A model generated the notes under the pieces. That model was not told where the DNA came from. It did not search any database and was given only the letters and a program-made list of their open reading frames with translations. From positions 1 through 6,705 of the forward strand of contig DAOVVQ010000212.1 in assembly GCA_030637065.1 (NCBI GenBank): a DNA stretch of 6,705 nt, in the 5' to 3' direction. A program made the translations under genes and the position numbers. Shown in pieces: positions 1-5,143 of the stretch. Each line of letters begins with the position of its first letter. Position 1 is the first letter of the stretch. Origin of the DNA: Planctomycetota bacterium (GTDB lineage Bacteria > Planctomycetota > Phycisphaerae > Sedimentisphaerales > Anaerohalosphaeraceae).

Positions 1-232
1 CCGTGGTGGAATTGTTGGTCAGGGTGAGGATTATGTACCAGAATCGCTTCGGGGCCTGGCCCTGGTCCTCGCCGGGGATATTGAGGTTGATCTGCATCGG
101 CTGACTGTAGTCAACTTCGACCGTCCAGTCGCCGCGAGCCGGTACCAGGGCAGGTTTCGGATATGCCAGGCAAAAACCCGCTGTCCCAACCAGCACTATA
201 ACCAGAACTAAGAATGGCAAACATCTCTTCAT
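1..232 (-). CDS. Secreted hypothetical protein, N-terminal part (runs off left edge)
   Basis: The minus strand reads open from an ATG at 232-230 to the window edge (77 codons), so the C-terminus is missing. The first 23 residues form a clear Sec signal peptide: a K-R start, a hydrophobic core (LVLVIVLVG) and a likely signal peptidase I site after CLA at residues 21-23. The residue before Cys21 is Phe, which argues against a lipoprotein lipobox. The mature part begins YPKPALVP and continues with DWTVEVDY and FWYIILTLTNNS, which looks like beta-strands of an immunoglobulin-like or other beta-sandwich fold. A GAAGGG ribosome binding site lies eight bases before the ATG, and a good promoter lies further upstream at 317-345. 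I recognise no named family. The style (short signal peptide, then a segment with WTV and WY..LTLTN) resembles planctomycete secreted hypothetical proteins, but that is an impression. It is probably periplasmic or exported; function unknown. Confidence 0.8.
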   Translation of the reverse strand, partial: MKRCLPFLVLVIVLVGTAGFCLAYPKPALVPARGDWTVEVDYSQPMQINLNIPGEDQGQAPKRFWYIILTLTNNSTT

Positions 233-316
233 TTGGCTGTCCCTTCAAACCCCTTGGGGGGCCTTTACCCGTCCTTTTGAGCCCCTTTTTGACCTTAAGG
301 GCACCTCAATTAAGGG

Positions 317-345
317 ATTTTACACTAAAATGGCTTGTCTGTAAA
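317..345 (-). promoter_or_regulatory. Sigma70-type promoter for the left secreted-protein gene
   Basis: On the minus strand, TTTACA (345-340) and TAAAAT (322-317) are separated by exactly 17 bp. Each hexamer is one base from consensus. Transcription would start near 310, leaving an untranslated leader of about 75 nt before the ATG at 232. The promoter is back-to-back with the mgtE promoter. Confidence 0.65.
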
Positions 346-369
346 GCATTTTCTGGGGCCAAAGATATT

Positions 370-398
370 TTTACTGCCGCTTGCCTAACGGATATAAT
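370..398 (+). promoter_or_regulatory. Sigma70-type promoter for mgtE
   Basis: A perfect TATAAT (393-398) lies 17 bp downstream of TTTACT (370-375), which matches the -35 consensus at four of six bases. Transcription would start near 405, giving a leader of about 107 nt before the mgtE ATG at 512. The -35 box is 24 bp from the -35 box of the divergent promoter at 317-345, so a regulator binding between them could act on both. Confidence 0.6.
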
Positions 399-422
399 TG
401 CGTTCTAATAGGCCTGGAAGCG

Positions 423-512
423 ATGTCAGAGAGCCGGATAGCCGACCGGGAGCCGGCTGGGAGCGGGGATAATGGGCTGGCAAGGGACTGGGAACGATTG
501 GGAACGGATTGA
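423..512 (+). CDS. Possible 29-codon upstream ORF in the mgtE leader, overlapping the mgtE start
   Basis: An ATG at 423 opens a 29-codon frame (begins MSESRIADREPAGSGDN, ends RLGTD) that stops at TGA 510-512. The last base of that stop is the first base of the mgtE ATG (TGATG), the usual geometry for translational coupling. The frame lies wholly inside the predicted mgtE transcript. Its own ribosome binding site is poor: GGAAG at 416-420 is only two bases from the ATG, and AGG at 410-412 is ten away. An inverted repeat, AGCCGG (432-437) with CCGGCT (453-458), sits within it. Short leader ORFs that sense magnesium through translation are known for other Mg transporters (mgtL of Salmonella), and acidic or proline-containing stretches matter there. 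This one has D-R-E-P at residues 8-11 but no strong resemblance. It may simply be chance. Confidence 0.3.
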   Translation: MSESRIADREPAGSGDNGLARDWERLGTD

Positions 513-1933
513 TGAGTGAAGAGCAGAGATTATTGCCGGAGCGGATCGAAGGGCTGTTGGGCAGCGAGGACCGCTCTGAGTTGTCGCGACTCGTCGGTGA
601 GTATCGCAGCAGCGAGATCGCCGAGGTAGTCGAGATATTGGGCGGCGAGGGGCGTCGGGCGGTCTTCGATGCGATGGCCAGGCCGGTTGCGGCTGATGTG
701 CTTGAAAAGGTCGACGAGGCGACGCGGGCGGAGTTGTTCGAGCTGTTCGGCGAAGCGGAGCTGTCGCGTCTTATATCCGAGCTTGATGCCGACGATGCCG
801 CCGATGTGTTAGCTGAGATGCCGGAAGAGGAGAGCGAAGAGGTCCTCGAGCAGATGGCGGCGGAAGAGGCCGAGCAGATCAAGGACCTGATGAGCTACTC
901 GGAGGACTCGGCTGGCGGAATTATGGACCCTATCGTGGTCTGTGTGTCAGAGGAGGCGACGCTTCGGGAGGCGATCGACCAGATTCGGGCCGCGGAGGTC
1001 GACGAGGACTTTTTCAGCGTGTTTGTGGTCAATAAATTGGGGCAATTCTTAGGCGATGTGCGTGTCCGGCTTTTGATAACGCGGCCTGAAACGACGCGGA
1101 TCAAGCAGTTTGTCGATACTGACACGATCTATGTTCGCGTGGACACCGACCAGGAAGAGGTCCGGAATATCTTCAAGAAAAACGATCTGATCGTGGTTCC
1201 GGTGTTGGATGCGGATAACCGGCTGGTGGGCAGGATCACGGCGGACCGGGTGATCGAGGTTGCTGAGGAAGAGGCGGCGGAGGATATTTATGCGATGGCT
1301 GGTACCGATGCCGCCGAACTTGAGAATATCTCGCCGATGCACGCCGGAAGGGTGAGGATGACGTGGCTTTTGCCGTGCCTTGGCGGAACGGCGATCACGG
1401 CGATAGTTATGCTAATGTTTCGGAACATCTTTATGGCTGGCGAGAGCCTGAATATTTATATTACCGCGATCGTGTTTGCCCCGATGGTTGCGGCCATCAG
1501 CGGGAACGCGGGGCTTCAAACCTCGGCAATTGTGGTTTGCGGTCTGGCGACGGGCGACCTTGCGGCTTTGAGGATCGGTCAGGTCTTTGGACGTGAGGTG
1601 CGTGTGGCCCTGATCGTGGCGCTTAGTTGTGCGGTGATCGGGGGGCTGATCTGCGCGATCGTACCGATCCTGGCTTCCCACGGGTTGATTCCAGGAAATC
1701 CCAGCCAGGCTGCGGCTTTGGAACTATCTGAGCATGTGCGGATCGTCGCAGCCTTTGGGACAGCGATGTTTTCAGCGATAATGGTCGCGACGACGTTGGG
1801 CCTTTTTCTGCCATTCTTGTTCCGCCGAGTAGGCATAGACCCGGCAATAAGCGCAGGACCGCTGGTGACAACGGCCAACGATTCGATCAGCGTGTTTATA
1901 TACCTGACGCTGACTTATATACTTGTGCAGTAA
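512..1933 (+). CDS. mgtE: Magnesium transporter MgtE
   Basis: This is a 473-residue inner-membrane Mg2+ channel/transporter of the MgtE (SLC41-like) family, full length for the family. Residues 1 to about 130 form the acidic helical MgtE N domain, with the typical DDAADVL and YSEDSAGGIM stretches (SAGGIM at 133-138). Two CBS domains follow, roughly 137-198 and 199-258; in the known family these close the pore when cytosolic Mg2+ is high. From about residue 283 come five membrane segments. They include the pore-region signature PMVAAISGNAG (GNAG at 331-334) and the C-terminal GPLVTTAND, whose Asp457 corresponds to the conserved pore aspartate of the family. I chose the ATG at 512 over the in-frame TTG at 509 because GGGA (500-503) lies eight bases upstream. 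GGGAACG occurs twice in tandem just before the start (490-496 and 500-506). The gene has its own promoter at 370-398 and appears monocistronic, as a 340-base gap with a new promoter follows. Confidence 0.97.
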   Translation: MSEEQRLLPERIEGLLGSEDRSELSRLVGEYRSSEIAEVVEILGGEGRRAVFDAMARPVAADVLEKVDEATRAELFELFGEAELSRLISELDADDAADVLAEMPEEESEEVLEQMAAEEAEQIKDLMSYSEDSAGGIMDPIVVCVSEEATLREAIDQIRAAEVDEDFFSVFVVNKLGQFLGDVRVRLLITRPETTRIKQFVDTDTIYVRVDTDQEEVRNIFKKNDLIVVPVLDADNRLVGRITADRVIEVAEEEAAEDIYAMAGTDAAELENISPMHAGRVRMTWLLPCLGGTAITAIVMLMFRNIFMAGESLNIYITAIVFAPMVAAISGNAGLQTSAIVVCGLATGDLAALRIGQVFGREVRVALIVALSCAVIGGLICAIVPILASHGLIPGNPSQAAALELSEHVRIVAAFGTAMFSAIMVATTLGLFLPFLFRRVGIDPAISAGPLVTTANDSISVFIYLTLTYILVQ

Positions 1934-1967
1934 AGGACGGCGTTTTCCATCCACTTCATTCGCTTCG

Positions 1968-2025
1968 CTCTCTCAGTGGCTGCCACCCGTCATTTTGCTC
2001 ATTCAGTAGCCGCCGCCCATCGTTT
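1968..2025. repeat. Imperfect direct repeat, 28 nt units, period 30
   Basis: Units 1968-1995 and 1998-2025 agree at 21 of 28 positions, and most differences are transitions. The shared core reads CTC, then TCAGT, GC, GCC, CCC, TC and TTT with single variable bases between. It starts 35 bases after the mgtE stop. The role is unknown; it could be decayed repeat DNA. Confidence 0.5.
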
Positions 2026-2066
2026 GGTATTATGGACCTACAATGTTTGCCTGGTAGAATATGGGG

Positions 2067-2096
2067 TTGACAAGGCGGGATCGAAATGATTATACT
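2067..2096 (+). promoter_or_regulatory. Strong sigma70-type promoter for the pilT operon
   Basis: A perfect TTGACA (2067-2072) is followed after 18 bp by TATACT (2091-2096), five of six to consensus. Taking TTATAC at 2090-2095 instead gives a 17-bp spacer. Transcription would begin near 2103 and leave a long leader of about 170 nt before pilT, containing the repeats and hairpin listed below. It is the best promoter on the plus strand of this window and probably drives the three genes 2274-6256. Confidence 0.7.
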
Positions 2097-2163
2097 GTGT
2101 TGTTTGGGAGATGAGGGCCTGAGGTGGGTGCGGGAATTTTTGCCGGTTGATCCTGGTCTCGTA

Positions 2164-2205
2164 ATCGGTTGATGCCGAAATGTGACCGATTGATGCCGAA
2201 ATGTG
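2164..2205 (+). repeat. Two tandem 21-bp repeats in the pilT leader
   Basis: Units 2164-2184 and 2185-2205 match at 19 of 21 bases, and the last 15 bases (TGATGCCGAAATGTG) are identical. A shorter related piece, CGGTTGAT, lies at 2144-2151, 22 bases before the matching CGGTTGAT of unit one. The period equals two helical turns, as expected for side-by-side protein binding. Unit ends also make an inverted repeat (AATCGGT 2163-2169 with ACCGATT 2185-2191), so the RNA could fold with one repeat core as a 15-nt loop. They lie 60-100 bases downstream of the predicted transcription start. Confidence 0.75.
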
Positions 2206-2234
2206 GTTGGTTGGTTCCCGGATCGCGATTAGCC

Positions 2235-2258
2235 TGCATCTGAAAGATGTGTTTTTTT
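2235..2258 (+). terminator. Terminator-like hairpin with T7 run just before pilT
   Basis: CATCT (2237-2241) pairs with AGATG (2245-2249) around a three-base loop, and two G-T pairs extend the stem outward. It is followed directly by seven T residues (2252-2258). The stem is short and AT-rich, so it would be a weak intrinsic terminator by itself. Its position, between the promoter at 2067-2096 and the pilT ribosome binding site, fits an attenuator or a pause site. It may be only a chance T run. Confidence 0.3.
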
Positions 2259-2273
2259 GCAGAGAGTGCATAT

Positions 2274-3338
2274 ATGACAAAAAGCCAGCCTATGGATAGT
2301 CAGATCATTTCGGAGAAACCTCCGCGCATTGAGAAGTGGTTTCGTGCTGCGATCAAGGCTGATGCGAGCGATTTGCACCTTAAGTCCGGGATGACGCCGA
2401 AACTGCGTATCCACAGCAGGCTTAAGAGCACCACCGGTTCGCCGATGGGAGAAAAGCAGATCGAGGATCTTGTTTTCGAGATCATGACCCCCAGCCAGAA
2501 GAAGTTTTTTCAGGAAAACGGGGCTCTGGACTTTGCCTATCAGGTTGGCGAAATGGACCGTTTCCGGATCAATGTATTTCGCCAGCGTAGCCGGACGAGC
2601 ATGGCGGCACGTCGCATAAGCGGTGTGATCCCGCCGTTCGAGTCGCTGCATCTGCCTGCGATAGTGGAAAAGATCGCCGAGCAGCATGACGGTCTTGTGC
2701 TTGTGACGGGGCCTACGGGATGCGGCAAGACTACGACGATCGCGTCGATGATCGACCATATCAACGTTACACGCGGCTGTCATATCGTAACGGTCGAGGA
2801 CCCGATCGAGTTTCTGCATGTCGATAAGAAGGCGATCGTCTCGCAAAGAGAGATAGGGATCGATGTTCCCTCATACGAAGATGCCCTGCGGTCGTTGTTG
2901 CGTCAGGATCCGGATGTTGTTCTGGTCGGTGAATTGCGGGACTACGAGACGCTCTCGGCGGCGATGGGCGCCGCGGAGACGGGTCATCTTGTATTCGGGA
3001 CCCTTCATGCCAACAACGCTTCGCAGACGATACAGCGTGTACTCGACCTGTTTCCGCAGGAAGAGCGTGATTTGGCGAGGCAGACATTTGCCCTTTCAAT
3101 GCGGGCGATCATCAGCCAGGACCTTCTTCCCGGCATTAAAAAAGAGAATCCCCGGGTACCGGCTGTGGAGATACTGATCAGCACGCCGATTATCAGGAAG
3201 CTGATCGCCGAAGGACGTGAGAATGATATTCCACACGCGATAAGGGCTGGCGCCGGTGAGGGGATGCAGGATATTACGGAAAGCCTTCGGATACTGATCG
3301 AGGAGGAATGGATAGACTACAAGGTTGGCCTTAGATAA
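2274..3338 (+). CDS. pilT: PilT-type twitching motility / retraction ATPase
   Basis: This is a 354-residue cytoplasmic hexameric ATPase of the secretion superfamily that powers retraction (depolymerisation) of type IV pili, normal length for PilT. Visible motifs: an N-terminal ASDLHL segment at 31-36; the arginine-rich DRFRINVFRQR at 95-105; Walker A GPTGCGKTT at 146-154 (Lys152); Asp box VEDP at 174-177; Walker B DVVLVGELRD at 214-223 (Glu220); His box HLVFGTLH at 238-245. The PilT-specific tail is also present: IIRKLIAEG at 306-314, equivalent to the AIRNLIREG motif, and GEGMQ at 328-332. Walker A has Cys where Ser or another small residue is usual. I chose the ATG at 2274 because AGAGAG ends seven bases upstream; the in-frame ATG at 2247 has no usable spacing and sits in the hairpin. 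It is the first gene of a probable three-gene operon. PilU or another PilT paralogue remains possible. Confidence 0.93.
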   Translation: MTKSQPMDSQIISEKPPRIEKWFRAAIKADASDLHLKSGMTPKLRIHSRLKSTTGSPMGEKQIEDLVFEIMTPSQKKFFQENGALDFAYQVGEMDRFRINVFRQRSRTSMAARRISGVIPPFESLHLPAIVEKIAEQHDGLVLVTGPTGCGKTTTIASMIDHINVTRGCHIVTVEDPIEFLHVDKKAIVSQREIGIDVPSYEDALRSLLRQDPDVVLVGELRDYETLSAAMGAAETGHLVFGTLHANNASQTIQRVLDLFPQEERDLARQTFALSMRAIISQDLLPGIKKENPRVPAVEILISTPIIRKLIAEGRENDIPHAIRAGAGEGMQDITESLRILIEEEWIDYKVGLR

Positions 3339-3360
3339 GCTCCGAATGAGGAGGAGCTTA
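3336..3360 (+). promoter_or_regulatory. Hairpin joining the pilT stop codon to the next Shine-Dalgarno
   Basis: TAAGCTCC (3336-3343) and GGAGCTTA (3353-3360) form a perfect 8-bp inverted repeat with a 9-base loop. The first arm starts with the pilT stop codon. The second arm and loop contain most of GAGGAGGAG (3348-3356), the strongest Shine-Dalgarno in the window, six bases before the ATG at 3363. No T run follows, so it is not an intrinsic terminator. A ribosome finishing pilT would open the stem, which suggests translational coupling. Confidence 0.55.
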
Positions 3361-3362
3361 AG

Positions 3363-3407
3363 ATGGCGTTGAAGGGTATCCGTGCTTCGGCAGGGGGCAT
3401 CCTGTAA
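3363..3407 (+). CDS. 14-codon ORF with very strong ribosome binding site; possible leader or frameshifted N-terminus
   Basis: The ATG at 3363 follows GAGGAGGAG with six-base spacing, yet the frame (MALKGIRASAGGIL) stops at TAA 3405-3407. AGGGGG (3392-3397) sits four bases before the final CTG and stop. After the stop, the +1 frame is open and continues as KNLVEELIGASF into the downstream gene. Three readings are possible: a leader peptide coupling pilT to the next gene; a prfB-like +1 frameshift giving a 578-residue fusion; or a one-base error or mutation in the G5 run (four Gs would join the frames directly). The fused N-terminus would put positive charges on the predicted outer side of the membrane, mild evidence against fusion. 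Confidence 0.4.
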   Translation: MALKGIRASAGGIL

Positions 3408-3441
3408 GAATTTAGTTGAGGAACTGATTGGAGCATCGTTT

Positions 3442-5100
3442 ATGCCGGGATTATTAGCAGTAGCCGCCGAGTACGGCGGATATATTTCATTGGTAAAGCT
3501 GGCTATTTTGGCTGTCTTGTTTTTTGCGTGGATACCGCTGGTTAAATGGGTATATGTCGACTCGGATGCGGTTGGCACGAAAGTAAACAAATGGACGGGA
3601 GCGATCGCCGCGACGGGGGCTGTGGCACTTATTATCTGGCTGTTTGTGCCGGTGTTTGCGATCGGGCTGCTTTTCTATCTGATCGCCGTCGGCGCCGTGT
3701 CGATGGCATACGTAATGCATCGCAACGCAAAGGTAACCTACCCCGAGCAGGTCCTTACCGCAAATCATATCAAAAGTCTCTTTGCCGGTAGCGGCAAGAA
3801 GGCCAAGCTCACCGCCGGAAGCTTATCGTTCATAACCGCTAACGGCAACGCGGCGCCCCTGCCGGAACCGAGGACCCCCGAGGCGACCGGATATAAAACG
3901 AGTTGTCGGGTCTTCGATGACTGCCTCTGGAGACGTGCAAGCGATGTTGTTTTCCGTCCGGAGGGCCAGAATTACAGTGTCGCTTACTACATTGACGGCG
4001 TAGCGACGAAACAGCCGCCACTGCCGAAGGAAGAGGTCGAGGCCCTCATACGGTATCTCAAACAGCTTGCCGACCTTGATGTCGACGAGCGACGAAAGCC
4101 TCAGACGGGTACGTTTAAGCTGGTAAGAGACACGGAACGGATCGAATGGGAGGTTACCACGGCGGGCTCGACGGCGGGAGAGAGAGGCCGGATCGTCAAA
4201 CTTCAGGAATACAGTCTGATGAAGATGGACGATCTTGGCCTGACGGCCAAACAGCTCGAATCGATGCTGCCCATGCGTGAGGTTGAAAGCGGTCTGTTCA
4301 TAATCTCCGGGCCGGAAAAGAGCGGTATCACGTCGACTCTGTATGCGATGCTGTGTAACCACGACCCGTTTTTAAATAACATCAACACTCTCGAAAAGAC
4401 GTTTGCCACGGAGCTGCCGAATATCACCCAACACCGCTTTTCTTTAAGCGACACCGGGACGTCGACCTATTCCCGCAAGCTTCAGTCGATCCTCAGGATG
4501 GGCCCGGATATCGTTGGGATAGCCGATTGCAAGGACGCGAAGTCCGCGAAACTTGCCTGTGCCGCCGTGAAAGACAATAAGGTTGTCTACGTCACGATCA
4601 AGGCGACAAGTGTGATGCAGGCCCTTGGGAAATGGCTCAAGCTGGTCTCCGACAAGGACCTTGTGGCCGAGACTCTCGCGGGAATAGTCAACCAGCGTCT
4701 CTTCAGGCAGCTTTGCGAGGAATGCAAGCAGGCATATCAACCGAACCAGGAATTGTTGCGGAAATTCAATATTCCGGCAGACAAGGTAAAGGTTCTTTAT
4801 CGTCCCGCTGAGATCGAATACGACAAGCACGGCAAGGCGATACTTTGCGAGAAGTGCCAGGGGACCGGCTTCTATGGAAGGGGCGGTGTTTTCGAGACGG
4901 TTGTAATGGATGACAAACTCAAGGACGAGGTCAGAGAGGCCAAGTCGCTGCAGGAGATGGCCTCGCATTTCAGGCGTGCGGGTATGCTCTATATGCAGGA
5001 ACAGGCCATAAAAAAGGTTGCCAAGGGAACGACTTCGATAAACGAGATAATCCGGCAGCTTTCACAGGACCAGAAACAGACGAAACCGAAAGCCAAGTGA
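3442..5100 (+). CDS. Membrane-anchored GspE/PulE/PilB-like pseudo-ATPase
   Basis: This 552-residue protein has about three membrane helices (roughly 16-36, 53-69 and 71-92), a basic linker, then a GspE/PulE-type ATPase region from about residue 155. Family features kept include ASDVVFRPE at 166-174, a YYIDGV strand, ERRKPQTGTFKL, the LRMGPDI helix, and VNQRLFRQLC before an intact zinc site of Cys425, Cys428, Cys469 and Cys472 followed by GTGFYGRGGVFE. The catalytic motifs are lost. Walker A reads GPEKSGITST (290-299) with Ile for the essential Lys; the Asp box reads LEKT for VEDP (317-320); Walker B reads IADCKD for VGEIRD; and the His box reads VVYVTIKATS without histidines. ATP hydrolysis is therefore unlikely. 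The usual N-terminal MshEN/GspE-N domain is replaced by helices. The start at ATG 3442 is supported by GGAG eight bases upstream; GTG 3382 (572 aa, after GAAGGG) is the alternative. It likely binds or regulates an ATPase such as the adjacent PilT at the inner membrane (inference). Confidence 0.85.
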   Translation: MPGLLAVAAEYGGYISLVKLAILAVLFFAWIPLVKWVYVDSDAVGTKVNKWTGAIAATGAVALIIWLFVPVFAIGLLFYLIAVGAVSMAYVMHRNAKVTYPEQVLTANHIKSLFAGSGKKAKLTAGSLSFITANGNAAPLPEPRTPEATGYKTSCRVFDDCLWRRASDVVFRPEGQNYSVAYYIDGVATKQPPLPKEEVEALIRYLKQLADLDVDERRKPQTGTFKLVRDTERIEWEVTTAGSTAGERGRIVKLQEYSLMKMDDLGLTAKQLESMLPMREVESGLFIISGPEKSGITSTLYAMLCNHDPFLNNINTLEKTFATELPNITQHRFSLSDTGTSTYSRKLQSILRMGPDIVGIADCKDAKSAKLACAAVKDNKVVYVTIKATSVMQALGKWLKLVSDKDLVAETLAGIVNQRLFRQLCEECKQAYQPNQELLRKFNIPADKVKVLYRPAEIEYDKHGKAILCEKCQGTGFYGRGGVFETVVMDDKLKDEVREAKSLQEMASHFRRAGMLYMQEQAIKKVAKGTTSINEIIRQLSQDQKQTKPKAK

Positions 5101-5143
5101 AGAAAATAAACAGTCCAACTTATAGTGAAAAACAGGAGTCGGA

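Larger units (their letters stand above)
1934..2273. other. Intergenic region between mgtE and pilT
   Basis: This 340-base stretch holds no convincing gene. It contains an imperfect direct repeat (1968-2025), a near-consensus promoter (2067-2096), two tandem 21-bp repeats (2164-2205) and a small hairpin followed by seven T residues (2235-2258). I see no standard intrinsic terminator for mgtE: GTGGC/GCCAC at 1976-1986 has a one-base centre and no T run. A minus-strand open frame across 2038-2280 has no family resemblance and is probably chance. Confidence 0.7.

Noticed and set aside
154..232. Lipoprotein lipobox in the left secreted protein
   Set aside because: The residue before Cys21 is Phe, which does not fit the lipobox; an ordinary signal peptidase I site after CLA fits better.
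214..408. Plus-strand 64-codon open frame over the divergent promoter region
   Set aside because: It overlaps the signal-peptide start of the minus-strand gene and both promoters, and has no ribosome site or family-like sequence.
405..511. M-box or other Mg2+ riboswitch in the mgtE leader
   Set aside because: The leader is only about 107 nt and I see only one simple inverted repeat, not the multi-helix M-box architecture.
385..882. Long minus-strand open frame (165 codons) over the mgtE N domain
   Set aside because: Its Ser/Arg-rich product is the antisense shadow of an acidic GC-rich coding region.
2103..2273. c-di-GMP (GEMM) riboswitch before pilT
   Set aside because: The conserved GEMM sequence blocks are not present; the leader is dominated by the 21-bp repeats instead.
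2247..2273. ATG at 2247 as the pilT start
   Set aside because: GAAAG abuts the ATG with no spacing, and the added residues MCFFAESAY lie in the hairpin and T run and are not PilT-like.
3382..3441. GTG at 3382 as the start of the pseudo-ATPase
   Set aside because: It has a usable GAAGGG, but the ATG at 3442 has a clean GGAG at eight bases and gives a short neutral/acidic N-terminus consistent with N-out topology. Kept as an alternative.
3823..4362. Minus-strand 179-codon open frame inside the pseudo-ATPase gene
   Set aside because: Antisense shadow; the plus strand encodes recognisable GspE/PulE family features throughout this region.
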